Shown here: positions 37,531 to 50,600 of the stretch, in pieces
Position numbering within the stretch: position 1 is the first letter of the stretch
Layout of the letters: the number at the start of each line of letters is the position of its first letter
Assembly (NCBI GenBank): GCA_026686845.1
Contig: JAIVEN010000004.1
Coordinates: 16,834,827-16,898,826 of the forward strand
From: Adenanthera pavonina
Lineage: Eukaryota > Streptophyta > Magnoliopsida > Fabales > Fabaceae
Direction: 5' to 3'
DNA length: 64,000 nucleotides
Program-made: the position numbers and the translations under genes
Notes under the pieces: model-generated
What the model was told of the DNA's origin: nothing
The model's input: the letters and a program-made list of their open reading frames with translations, nothing else
The model's database searches: none

Positions 37531-38061
37531 AAGTTTTTAGTGAAGTTGTTTGATGTAAATAGTAAAAATAATGAAAAAGATAAATACCTAACTAGTTAGT
37601 TGGGTGAATGTCACTGTAATGTTGGATCGCTAAGGTTATTCATTTGGACTTCACTTTCTCTTGATGTTAATAGCTGGATGCACTATAAAACCTTAAATTA
37701 TTTTCATAAATATAAAAATATTTTTTAAAAAATTAAAAATAAAGGAGAATGAATCTTTATTTGTTCTATGATTTTGACCAATTTCGAAACATAAAGTAAA
37801 ATTAAAATATATTTTCTAAGATATTAAAAATTGGATATTTGATGTGGTTGATAGTACATACATGTGAAATTAATGTTGTATAATGTAATCTAAGTATAAA
37901 AATCGAAGCTTAGTTGAGTTTCCAATGTCATGTTTTTACTATTTCTTTAAGTCTAACACTCAGAAAACTTATTATCATTTAAGTTTAAATTTTCAATTTC
38001 GATGATCACATACTCTTATGAAATATCAATTGAAATATGGTAATGAACAAAAAAATATGGT
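37531..38061. other. Sequence upstream of the receptor-kinase remnant
   Basis: No LRR or signal-peptide coding is seen. A possible acceptor (aaaaacttag read on the minus strand) precedes the first recognisable LRR, so this could be intron or deleted-gene flank. Nothing else is recognisable. Confidence 0.35.
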
Positions 38062-38339
38062 TATACACCAATTCTAAGTGGGACTTTACCTAATGGTGCA
38101 AGACTTGAGGGACTAGAACCGAGGGAAAGGATCATAATTGAGAAAAATAAAGGAACTGAAGGCAGTGACACTATGGCAAGTAGCAGGGACACCATGGCAA
38201 ACAAGCTAGAATTTTGGGCAAGGGCCGAGTCAGTAAGCACTTACACATGGCGAGCTTAATTGGTACCATGATGCCAGTCACAAATTTGGTTTAAATGAAA
38301 ATATTTCTAGCTAGGTGGAACAAAAAGAAATGGAGGGAG

Positions 38340-40840
38340 GGTAACAACCTACTCTTAAAAGCCATGAAAACAACTCATAAACATCAGAAACAGAAAAAAA
38401 CTCTGAATAATGCCAAAAAAGGGTTGGGCTGTGGTGAGCTACAGTGCAGCCATGGCCTAGGAAAGCTAGTAGCACTTGGTACCATAGCCAAGCTTCTGGT
38501 GCTGCGGCGCCCGTATCAAATCTTGTATAAAAAAATTGCTAATTTTTCAACTGAACTTCTGATGTGCATAACTTTGTGCTCCGACCTCTGATTGACCTAA
38601 TTCCAACTCGTATAGGTCACCCTTGCTACAATCTATCCATAGTTAACAATTTCATCTCTATCCATCTTCGTATGGAGATTTTGGACACCCGTGCCCAATT
38701 TGGTCACTTTTTAGCTAAAACTCACAACTTACAAGTCCCAATTGCCATCTAAAGCAATTTGGCTCTTAAGGACCATTCACACAGGTCCTATTTAATGTAA
38801 CCAACTTGTCCAAGGAGGTTTCACCCCAGAGAAACCCCTCCTCTGAGATTTGACCCCCTTAAATCCCAATTCCACATAATGGGTTACATGCCCACAACAC
38901 ACATACTAGACCTAAAACCCCTTTTGTGCCAACACATACAACTAATCTGGCTCACCAACACATACTCCAACAATACTGACCTATCTCGAGGTCCATATCT
39001 TCATTACATACATACAACCATACATGAATACATCCATATTATATCCTCATTGATATTCTCACATATCATTCATCATCATCAACATTCTATAACCATCATC
39101 ATCACAGTTATCATCACAACTCATAGCATAAACAATACACAACTACTGTTGACTTGAATATTTCTGAAGTCGGAGAGACTATGACTCCTTTGTCTTCTTC
39201 GGACCAGTGCTAAAGTTTTCACATGAAATGTTAGTCATGGACGAGGGTGTAAGACAAAGTCTCAGTAATTGGGAATGCAAATACATACAACTAGTATCAT
39301 CTATCCACACAAATATGCATATGATGCAATGCAATGCAAAATGCCATGGGATACATGTTTTCCTCGTACATGGCTAGAACCACAAGCTGATGTCATCACA
39401 AGGCATTTCTAATAGGTGATTCCCTTCTAACAGCTAGTGAAGACTAATTCCAAGACATCACCAAACTTACCTCACACTAATACAACTTTGCCAAAGGTTA
39501 AACTAGTGCTTGGACCATGGCTCTCCTTCCTTTAAACCACCCTGACTTGGTCGTGATTTAGGGAAGATGCAGTCTACTGCCACTGGCTCTGCAGGCCCTG
39601 TGAAAGGATTTAATAGCAGAGATCTTTCATCATATCATCATATCTTATCTCATTATCACCTCCCAATCCACCATATCTCATTATGCTCATGCGGTGATGA
39701 TGTTCATGCCATGTCAACATATGTATGCCACTATGGAATCATTATTATACTCATCAATGTCATGTTAGCATGCTATAGAATCATACATATATCATCATGT
39801 TCAACATCATTATATACGAATACCAAGGATCTAGACTCTTAGCTCATCTAGTCATGTGCATACCACTATATGTAGAAGAAACCATACATACAAATAACGA
39901 TATCGTGATGGGAACCAGAACATGCATACACACACATATATAAATACAAACCAACAATTAACATATAAACACAACACCCGGTTACCTAAAATCACTGACA
40001 CCACACGCATTAGCTAAACCTACTGTCTCAACACTGAATACAAGCCAAGTCACCTCCGATTATCCAAACAACCATTATAACATCATAACATTCCCAATTA
40101 ACATAATGTACAACTTAATTCAATCTATAACTCAATCAATTATGCTTAATCCATAGTTCCAACAACATAATTACACACTAATAAGTTCTAATTAACCATC
40201 CATATTATAATCATCCTTATATACATTGGATTTCACACTCACTTTACAATTTCCAACCTATGGTTCCACTCGAACTCATTAAAATCCCACCAAAACTCAT
40301 ACGCAAACTTTCCTAATGCTGTATAACACTTTTACAACACCAAACAAGCATTTTAATTGGTGGAAAATATAACCTAACCGAAACACAACATACTCCCATG
40401 GATTCAAATAGAGTTTCGTGAAGAAAAGTGAAAAGGAGAACTAGAGAAGTTAAGGATCACTTACTAACCAATATTAAATCTCTTAAAGGCCAGAAATCAC
40501 TCCCAGAGGTTGGATTATTTGTGCCCTTGTAGTGCTCCTCTATTTCTCCCACATTCTCTTCTACTTCAGTTGATTGAAACTGATCCAATTTAAACAAATT
40601 TTCACTTTGGCGCCATGGCGGGAGGTAAGTTTATTGCGGCATGGAGCCTTTTTTTTCAAAAAAAATATCCAAGTTTCAGCTTATTTGCCACGGCACCCCT
40701 ATTCAGGCCACAACATAAGGTGGTACTACCTTTTTTCTTTTCTTCCTCCATCGAAGTTCCTTCAGTCCTGCATATATCATCATGTATACTTCTTGTTAGT
40801 TCAAAACTAAGTCTAAAATAGTATACTGAGGATTGTTACA
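38340..40840 (-). repeat. 3' LTR of the Tekay-type element (X4)
   Basis: On the minus strand it starts TGTAACAATCCTCAGTATAC at 40840 and ends GTTGTTACC at 38340, 2501 bp. It is colinear with X5 and X3. A CAT/ATC-rich block lies at about 39000-39120 and 39610-39780. Confidence 0.85.
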
Positions 40841-40853
40841 TTCTCCCTTCCTT
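40841..40853 (-). promoter_or_regulatory. Polypurine tract of the Tekay-type element
   Basis: On the minus strand AAGGAAGGGAGAA directly precedes the TGTAAC start of the 3' LTR. This is where plus-strand DNA synthesis is primed in LTR retrotransposons. Confidence 0.75.
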
Positions 40854-40894
40854 AAAGAAATTTGATCCTTGAAATTTCAAACTCTTACCTTAAG

Positions 40895-41702
40895 GAAAAA
40901 GCTCAGGATACCTCCATTGCATGGATTCTTCTGTCTCCCATGTGATGTCATTTGATGTCAGGTCGCTCCACAACACCTTCACCAGTTTGATAGTCTTATT
41001 TCTCAACTGCTTCTTCTTCACATAAGTAATTTGCAATGGCATAACCTTAAAAGTCAGATCCTCTCGCAATTGAAATTCCTCATCATCGATTTTGTGAGAC
41101 AGATCAAGATGGTACTTCTTAAGTTATGACATGTGAAAAACGTCATGCAACCCTGTGAGATTATGTGGTAAAACCACTAGATACTCTACTAGCCTAATTT
41201 GCTCTAAAATTTGGTAAGGACCTATATATCAAGTAGTAAGTTTTTTTGTTCGAATCGATCTTCCAACACCTATAGTAGAGTGACCTTTAAAAAAACATGA
41301 TCTCCAGCATTAAATTCTGAAGGTCTCCTCCTCCAATTTGCATAACAATTCTAGCGGCTCTGCAAGGTCAAAAGTAGTTGTCGAATGCTCTCTATTTGTT
41401 GAAAGGTTTGATCCATGATATTTGGGCCCAATAGCCTCCACTCACCAAGTTCAACCTAACATGATGGTGATCTATACTTTTAGCCATACAAAGCTAGATA
41501 TGGAGCCATTTGCAAGCTTGAGTAGTGACTATTATTATAGGCAAATTTGACCAATAGCAGATATTGATCCTAATTGCCTTTTTTCTCCAGAACACAAGCT
41601 TGCAATAGGTCTTCCAAAGTTTAAATTGTTCTTTCAGTTTGCCCATTAGATTGAGGATGATAAACAGTACTAAAATTCAACCTCATCCCCATGGCCTTCT
41701 GA
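40895..41702 (-). pseudogene. Integrase C-terminus with chromodomain (Tekay-type pol remnant)
   Basis: The minus strand reads NFSTVYHPQSNGQTERT (about 41675-41625), then a stop-interrupted TLEDLLQACVLEKKG and FAYNNS. This is the integrase core just after its catalytic region. Further on come DEEFQLREDLTFKVMPLQIT and KKQLRNKTIKLVKVLW, then ITWETEESMQWRYPELFP ending in a stop at about 40899. The last part is a chromodomain (VKVLW ... TWE.E..M...YP), which in this clade is thought to direct integration to chromatin marks. At least two in-frame stops break the integrase. It ends about 45 bp before the polypurine tract, as in the family. Upstream catalytic residues and RT/RNase H were not recognised. 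Confidence 0.8.
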
Positions 41703-43591
41703 AAGGACTTCTAGAACCCTTATGTAAACCTTGTTTTCTCATAATTTGTCCACAACACCAATTACTTGTCCAAGTCCTATTGCAAGATATAATCCCTCCA
41801 GATGCAAAATACTTACGCATCGATCCTCTTTGGTAATCATTAACTATCACACCTTCTTGTTGCTTCATTTACACATTCATCTTCAACAGACAACTTCCTC
41901 TTTCCATACTATTGAAGTTGAGATTTGCCAAGCAGGTGGTCACCTTAATTGACAATTCAACCAATCGAACCGCTTATCATGCTTCCTTCACTATATGAAT
42001 AGCTACTTGGAAAACTTACATTATCACCAACTGATCTCCATAACAACATTCGCTTGAGCATCAATTTGTATGTCGATATTATGGGTTCTTCCATAACTTA
42101 CTAGTATACGTAAGGTTAACCACATTTACAGCATCTCGTGGAATCTTTTCAGCATACCTTTGGCATTAACTAAATTAAAGTTGTCACTAGACACTTTGAT
42201 GGTCAATTCCATTACACTGTACAAGTGCCCATACTAGATAAAAGCTCATCTTAGTAGGAAGACTATCCACTTCTCAACTATATAGCACCACCAAAGCCAT
42301 AAGCAAAAACACAAGATTCTCATAACCTTATCATCATAAAAACTACTTCACCAATGCCTTAACTATGTTTCCTTGTGGCAGAGTCACTCTTTCAAATGTC
42401 CCCATGATCTCACAAGACCTTTACATGAACAAGCCAATCATTAGCTACTCATACATTTTAGAGGAGTCTTTCCAGTTCTCTTTTCATCTTTAACATAATA
42501 TTCTTCTTTTCACTCAAACACATCCTTTTGTCTCATGTCATTTTGTTCCACATGCTTTATATTTTCACCACATTTCTTTGATGATATTGCTTATGGATAG
42601 ACCCGTTCAATATTGAGGGCTTATAGCTTTTCCAATGCTGCATCCATATACTCCTTAAGCTTGCTTCTACTACACACTCTAATTCATTTATTCTTGCACA
42701 TAGAGTCATATGGTACATACGCATCACTCCTGAACATCACCATCCTACTTTCATCTTACCGTTCTAACTTTATTTCTACTACCGTCCCTACAATCATCAC
42801 GTTTTATAGCAAGAGGCTAAGAAGCCACCACATACTACTAATTAGTATGCCATGTTCCAAACTTATTGATCTTTTATTGACAATATTTGGGGTTCCTTCA
42901 CATGGCTCCATTTCGTCTTCCAATCCAATTCCACCATTATAATACAAGTACCTACATCAATCTTTATGAATTCCATATGAGCTCTAGTTTCAGGTTTTCA
43001 GTCTCTTTTCCTTCTCAGAGTCATTGAAAGATTAGCATTCTTTATATTAGATGAAGAACCGCTTATCTCATTATCAGTGAATTCTCACTACAATGTATGA
43101 ATTTATTGTTCAGCTGTACCTAATCCATCTTTAGAAGATAGGCATCCATTTTGACCATGAATTTAAGAGGATCTAAGTTCCCAGTGATATCATCACCAAG
43201 TCTTTCACCCTCAGTCTACTAGTACCTCGCACCTTGAATGACTGCTGCATCGAGCATGTAGCCAGCTGGCATTAAGCCTCAACTAGTAAATAACTTGTTC
43301 TAGACTCGTGATTCAATACCATATGGGGTTTCTCATGCTTCCTAATAGCAATGACTTCCCACATATTCTCCAAAGCTGCTACTGGGAAAACCCAAAGATA
43401 ACAGCATATGTAAAGAGGTTAGCTCAATAACTTTTACTCTTAGGCATCTTGAGGGTAGCTGACACATTACACTTGTAATATAGTGTTCTATGATTTATGT
43501 CCTTATGAACAGGAGATATACCAGGAAAGAAACCTTTTTCAGTCCATACCCATGACATTTCAATGCTTATACTATTACCATCAATCACTGT
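41703..43591 (-). other. Internal region of the Tekay-type element, unrecognisable
   Basis: It should hold protease, RT and RNase H, but no catalytic motif (for example YxDD) is identifiable on either strand; the sequence is heavily mutated or rearranged. A minus frame at 41683-41868 rich in Arg/Gly has no family signature. Confidence 0.35.
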
Positions 43592-46028
43592 TGTAATATC
43601 CTGAATTTTTTTTCCTAAATGTTTAAGGCTCAATATCTTAAAATCTATAAGAAATTTGCAGAAATGGGTATATGCTATTTTGCATGAAATAAGGCAAAGA
43701 GGTCAATTATCTCGGTTGGAAGGAAAAAGGAGAAAATGATGATTTTACCCCTAAAAAAAAAGAAAAGAAAAGTAAAAAGAAAAAGGAAAAGGCAAAAAAA
43801 AAAAGGAGAATGAAGAGAGAGAGGCGTGTGTTGACCATGAAGCAAATTTTATGAATTTTGGGGAAAATTACGCCTAATAACTCGAAAATTTTAAAATTTA
43901 TAAATTTGTCCCGAGTCAAGGGTATTTTTGTAAATATGACAAATTATAGTCAAAATAAAGCTCACAATGAGCTAAGACCAATGGAATACAATATGAAATT
44001 TATTAAGATCAAAATAATATTTATTGAGTAATTAGCATTTAATATTAATATCTTACCCAATAAAAGTCAATTTGGATTACAGGAAGAGGCAGTATTAATT
44101 CAAGAAAAACATGTGGGCCTTATATTTGGACCAATGGGGATAAGGATATTATGGAAATTTTATATCCCAATATAGTTAAACTGGTGTTTCAATAATAGTA
44201 AAATATATTGTTAAAGTAGTTTTATTTATTCAAACCAGTTCAGGAGATATTTGGATAAGTAAATATCTAAAATTTTTAGACCAAAATATCCTCAAATTCG
44301 TGCTTCATCTGCAGCACATGACAAAATGGCATTAATTTAATATTTTCATGCATTTTCAAGAAAATTCAAAAAGATTAGCTAGCAAATTCTTATTGGTTGG
44401 CAAGTTTTATATATACTCCCATTTACTCCCTATCTTGGTCGACCTTAAAAAGAGAGAGAGAGGGAGTGAAGTCTGAAAACACACAAGAAAAGAAAGAAGA
44501 GAACGTGAGGAAGGAGAAGAAAAAGGGAGAAGATAAAATTCAAGAAAAAATAGGCAAATTCCTACTTGTGATTTCTATGGTTCCTAGCTTAGTTTTCAAG
44601 TGGTTTAGGCTAGGTTTTGAAGCTTCTCCTCCTCCACTCATGCTGTTTAGTTTTCAGTTTTGATATGGATTTAAGAAAGAAAGTGGTTTTATGCAATAAA
44701 GTTTAGAGAAAGTATGAGATTTAGTAAAAGAAATAAGTTTGGGAAGGTTTTGAAGCAAGCTTTTGAAAATCCCTTTTTCCCTTTTTATGCCTTGATTTTC
44801 AGTCTAGACCAAGTGTAGGAAAGAGTTATATTTTCATTGTTTTGATTTTAAAAATGGATTCCTTGGGTCCCAATTAGCTAAGAACAAGTGTTGGACTCAA
44901 GAAAAAGCTTAAGATAAACTATATGAAATTTTAGGGTTTAAGTGAGTTTTTATGAGGAAACCCTTTGATCCGAATAATTTTGTGAATATTGAATGATGTT
45001 TTAGGACTTTTGGGAGTTCAAGAAAGCTAGTGGAAGTTTTGGTTCCAAGTGCAAAAGTAAAGAAAAACATCAAAGGTAGCTTGGTTTATTTTTTTACAAT
45101 ATGTTATTCTTTGTTGTTTCCATAATTATATCCTATTGCCATATTGTACTTGTGTTGCTTTGTGACTTGTTTTGGCTATAAAATGAGGGGTTTTGTTCCA
45201 CGGGATATCCATTTTCTAAGGGCAACCTCTGCCAAAATTTTTACTTGACAATAGGGTATTTTAATGATTTATGTAATTATATGTGAAATGTTTGTGAAAC
45301 TTAAATGATATATTTTCATGAAATAAACTATGCTTCACTGCCATCATGCTATTTTAAGGTCCTTGTAATGTTAAGACCTTAGTTTGAACGAGTTTGGATT
45401 ATGAAATCATAGGTATTTTTCTGAAGCTGTGTTTTACTGCCATAATATTCCTTTAGAGTTCTTGTGATGTCATGAACATATTTTGGAAGAGTTTGAATTA
45501 TGTAAGAATGGTATATATTTAGTTTTGGAAGTCGTATGCAAAACTGTCCAGTTCTGAGCATTGATTAGTATACGGTCACTGTTCACTCGAAATTTGGTTT
45601 TATATATAAGTGTTCTGCATTTCTGGAAAGCAGATAGAGAGAGGTTTCTAAAGAGCCAAAGATCACTTGATTTGGATAAGTATACGAATTGTTATGAAAT
45701 TTTGAAGATGGCTCAGAAAATCTGGAAAAGTAGTTTTGACCAAATGAACAATAGAATTAGATGAATTTTCTAAATGAATTGGCTTAATTAAATTTCAGTT
45801 GTATATTTTTCCTATGTAAGAAATGTTTTTTTCTATTTTTAGAGACTTGAATCATCCTCATATGATTTTTCAAAGCTTAGCCAGGGAAATCGAATTACCA
45901 AATGAATATTTTGAAATTTTGAATTTTTCTCATTTGATTTTTTAATGATTCAAGCATTTAAATTATCTCATTTAGCATCATATACGCTATTATACATAGG
46001 AAATAATGTAAGAAAATAAGGTATGACA
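43592..46028 (+). mobile_element. Solo LTR, family Y (copy Y4)
   Basis: It runs from TGTAATATCCTG to AAGGTATGACA, 2437 bp; flanking ACTGT (43587-43591) and ACAGT (46029-46033) match at four of five bases. A TATA-like tatatatactccc lies at about 44408, followed by a purine-rich stretch. It is inserted in the Tekay-type internal region and so is younger than that element. Confidence 0.8.
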
Positions 46029-47059
46029 ACAGTCACCAAAGAGGGACAACTTCTTGTCCTTAGTAAATCGACAACATATTCGTCATACAGACTTTACTGT
46101 AAGTCATAAAAACTCTCCCATCAACTTTGGAATCCTCACATAACATTCACTTCCTAAAATTATCAAAGCCCAAGCAATTAGTTTCTACTTGTAAAACTCA
46201 TGTTCAAACTTTTATAACTTAAAAATTCTAACACATTTACCGCATATTACTCCTTATAGGATATTACAACAATCCTTCTTCCAAGCCTATACCGGCATAT
46301 ACTCCAAATTACAAAACTTATTGATACACTTATTCTCGAACAGACCTCCTACCTCATAGTTCAAACTCCATCTCCTTCCAAACTCCTATCAACAGGACAA
46401 AGAACAGGAATTTTTTTCTCAAATTGGATTCAACCAGAAAGACACCGGTGACCTCTTAACCATATCCCATATTCTTCTAGTATTACTTGACCTTTTTTTC
46501 ATTCTAAAAATATCCAACTACTACCTTCACAATCTGTAATTGTGATATTCTGGATGATAGTCACCATCCCTTTGACTTCTTTCTGGATAGCATTGAAATC
46601 ACTATCACCATCATTGCTAAGGCTTCTGTTGTTTAACACCATCCTAGCTCCAGAACATGCATTTTTCATTCCAACTACAAACTCTCACTAGTTAACCTTT
46701 TCTCCGATACGTTTTGTCCAACTTTGCATCCAAAAGTAACAGATTGAATTCTCTCACAGTTCTTCCACTGTTATGAAACATCCTAACATTTCACCTTCAA
46801 GACTCAGTTGCCATTTCCATACTCAATCCTTGCAGAGCTCCCAGCCTCTTACATTATGAATTACCTTTATCTCCCATACTTAGGGTTCTTCTACTTCCTT
46901 CACTAATTCCTCCTAGGGTCATATATGGGAAAAAGCATGAATCACTGAGCTTTTCTTCTCCTCCTCAATCACCCACATTTGTTAGGATATAACACGAATC
47001 TTCGAACATCAGTCCTCCAATGATGTATACTCCATCATCATTAACTACTCCCTGATTTT
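46029..47059 (-). other. Internal region of the Tekay-type element, gag-pol junction area
   Basis: No motif is recognised (no CCHC knuckle, no protease DTG). By position it should be the gag C-terminus and start of pol. Confidence 0.3.
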
Positions 47060-47280
47060 TGGGCAAGCTCCCAAAGTCTCAACACTTAGTAAGATACTCT
47101 TTCACCATTATTCTGCCTTTCTCCTCAACTTAAACACTGCTAATTGCACCTTTTGTTCACAGGTACAATCCATAACACCGAATATGTTTTCCAATTGGTC
47201 CACCTATTCCTTAACCGTCGCAGGATCCATGTTACCTTCGAAAGCCAATTGGGTTAAGCTTTCAAAGTCTTTTGCTTGAA
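47060..47280 (-). pseudogene. Gag remnant of the Tekay-type element
   Basis: The minus strand reads LAFEGNMDPATVKE, stop, VDQLENIFGVMDCTCEQK, VQLAVFKLRRKAE and stop-W-stop. This is the plant retrotransposon gag pattern 'F.G..DP..AE.W....E.IF....C....KV..A...L.G.A..WW'. Gag forms the virus-like particle. At least three stops interrupt it. It lies about 400 bp after the primer site, the expected place. Confidence 0.7.
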
Positions 47281-47657
47281 AGATAATACCTCTTCTTCTG
47301 ACCCTTAAGGTCCTCTATGGCTCAATCACCTTTTCATTTTCCTAACATTTAGATCCATGTATTTTTCAACTGCCTTATTCATATCACCTTGTCCTTGCTG
47401 ACTTCACTGCTCTTGCATTCCATTCAATGTTTTCCTTGATTGTTAACTCGACCATTCAACATAGCCAACATCCCATGCATCTCTCCTATGAGATCATTAT
47501 TTCCTTACCTACTCCTGAGAGACATCTTTCCCCTCTATACTAGTAGCAATATATTTCAGTTATATGACTCTAGACTAACATTGTAAAAGGGAATATCCAA
47601 GTTTATGTAATTTAGAATGTGCCAAATACTTCATCTAGTAGAAACAGTGCCCTAAAT

Positions 47658-47675
47658 CATTGGTCTAACACTAAA
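47658..47675 (-). promoter_or_regulatory. Degenerate primer binding site (initiator Met tRNA)
   Basis: Directly after the 5' LTR the minus strand reads TTTAGTGTTAGACCAATG, matching 14 of 18 bases of the usual plant TTTGGTATCAGAGCAATG. Position at the LTR edge supports the call. Confidence 0.55.
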
Positions 47676-50600
47676 TGTAACTACTTACAACTAAACTCCC
47701 AAAAACAACTCTTAAAACAATAGAAATAGACAAAAACTCTAAACAACACAAAAATAAGGTTGGGCCGCAGTGAGTTACAATGCAATTGTGGCTTGGGAGA
47801 GGCAATAGAACTTGGCACTATGGCCAAGATTCTAACACCGTGGTGCCTGTATAAGATCTTGTATCAGCAAATTGTTGATTCTTCGAGCAAATATTGGATG
47901 CACACAACTTTGTGCTATGACCTACGATTGATCTAATTCCAACTCCTACAAGTCACCCACCCTCATTTCAATCTATCTATAGACACCAATTTCATCTCTA
48001 TGTATCTCTGTATGGAGATTTTGGATACCTGTGACCAATTTGATAACTTTTTTGCCAAAAGTCACAACTTACAAGTTCCAATTGCCATCCACAACAATTT
48101 GGCACTTAAGGATCATTCACACTGGTCTTATTTGATGTTATTAATTTAGATGATTTTGATGATTCTAAATAACAATGAGCTTAGAGATCCAATATCAAAG
48201 GAACACAAGTAATATTAAGAACAAAGTTGGAGTTTCTTGAAGATTGAAGAGTTATTTCACATATTTTTTGGAATCCATTTGTTAATGAAGGTAGTTAAGC
48301 TTTGGAATTTACCTCACCCATAATTAAATGAGATATCTATTTGAGTGATTAATAATTAGCTTATTATTTCAAAATGATTTTCATGAAAAGAGCTACCCTA
48401 TGAGGATAAAGTCTCAGTTTCAAAGATGTTTTTAAGTGTTCACTTTATTTTCATGAAAATGTTTTAGCTTATGATGATAAAGTCTCAATTTCAAAGTTGT
48501 TTCTAAGTGTTCTCCTCTTGTTTTCATGAAAAGGATTACCTTATGCACATAACCAGTAAATGTTATGAGGATAAAGACTCAATCTCAAAGCTTTTCCAAG
48601 TGTCCCTTCTTCAATTTCATAAAAAGGGATTGAGATTATCGGCATAACACAGCTATGCATCATGTTCTCAAGACTGTCCAGGTGGTTATCTTGATAAGGT
48701 GGGCACCTTATTCACATAAGGGAATGAACAGTGAAGGTCAATTGTACTGTGCAGCCCGTTATTCTTTTAACCTAGGGAGGTTATCCACATAACATGTGTT
48801 ATAGAGCACTTGGACTCTTCTCTGTAATTAGGTTATCCGCATAACCTATGTTTCAGTGCCATTGGACTTTTCTCTATTAAATAGATTATCCGCATAATCT
48901 AGGGAGGTTATCCATGTAACCTATGTTACCAAACTCATGATCCTTCTTCAGCAAAATAGGTTATCTGTATAACCTTCAAATATTATCCTGATAACCTAAG
49001 TTTTTACAAAAACTCAGTTTGAGAAAATCTTAACGTTATCCTAACAACTGAGTAGGTTTTCATGAAAATATTCTTGAGCTAAAACTTAGTCATTCTGGAT
49101 AAATGTTATCCACATAACCTAGCCAGATTATCAATATAACGAAAGGTCTACATTGAAAACAAAAGCCAATGATCACTCATTATTTGCATAACCAAAGGAG
49201 GTTATCCACATAACCTCTATCAAATGCATTTAATGCGGTAGGTAAACGGCTACTTTTTTTAGAGTAACGGCTAATCCTTATTTCCAACGGATAGTTTTGC
49301 TCTAAAACTATAAGTAGGACCTCATTTAAGTTGTTGGGTAGTAAGGAAAAACATATAAATGCCAAAACGCTGTAAAATTGATTACTAATTCTTTCAAAGC
49401 TTACCTGTCCTCTATTTAGGTCATTCATTATACTTAAATTTTCATATCCACTCTTTCAGGAGAGATTTTTCATATCTTGACCTGTACATTTCTACACACA
49501 TGCAGATAACACTTAGTGTGAGGATACACTAAGAGATTTGCTTTTACTCTTGAGTGAGAAGACTGGGAGTGTTTATTCAACTCAAAGTTCGAGCTGGGGT
49601 TGTACTGCGGTTTTTGCAAGAACCCATTTAATTCTTGCAAGATATAGTGAAGAAATCTCAAGTGATGGCTTGGGGATTGGATGTAGCTCAAGTAGTGTAG
49701 ACCGAACCAGGATAAATCTCTATGTCCTCTTCTCATTTACTTTGCAAGTACTCTTTATATCCTATACTTTGTTTTTCAGCAACTTCTATTATTACTACTA
49801 TATTTCACTTTTTGCAGAAAAATCCAAACTTCCTAATTCACCCCTCTCTTGCGAAGCCAGCTAAACTAACAGATGCAACTAACTTGTACAAGGAGGTTTC
49901 ACCCCAGAGAAATCCCTCCTCTAAGATTTGACCCCCTTAAACCCCAATTTAACACAATGGGCTACATGCCTAAAACTCACATACCAGGCCCAAAACCCCT
50001 TTTGGGCTTACACATACGACTAATTTGGCTCACCAACACATCCTCCAAAAATATTGACCCATCCTAGGGTCCATATCATTATCACACACATACAATCATA
50101 TATGAATACATCCACACTACATCCTCATCAATATCCACACATATCATTCATCATCATCAACATCCTACAACTATTACCATCACAATTGTCATTGTCCTCA
50201 TATCAATTACATATATACCCTACTTGGTACAACTCATAACATAAATAATATACAACTAACATTAACTTGAATATTCCCAATGTCAGAGAGACTATGACTC
50301 TTTTGTCTTCTCCAGACTAGTGCCAAAGTCTTCACATAAAATGTTAGTCATGGGGGGCATGAGACAAAGTCTCAGTAACCAGGAACACAAACTTATGCAA
50401 CCTATATTATCTATCCACACGAATATGCATATGGTGAAATACAATGTAAAATGTCATGGGATGCATGTCTCCCTCATACATAGCTAGAACCACGAGCTGA
50501 CAACATTACAAGACATTTCTAAAAGGTGATTCCCTTTCAATAGTCAGTGACGATTGATTTCGAGACATCACCAAGCTCATCTCACACTAATGCAACCCAA

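Noticed and set aside
37531..38061. N-terminal exon of the receptor kinase
   Set aside because: Reverse translation gives no signal peptide, no cap motif and no LRR consensus in any frame.
48541..49215. CRISPR-like array
   Set aside because: Short palindromes at irregular spacing inside a plant LTR; spacers are not unique and spacing is not regular, and the organism is a eukaryote.
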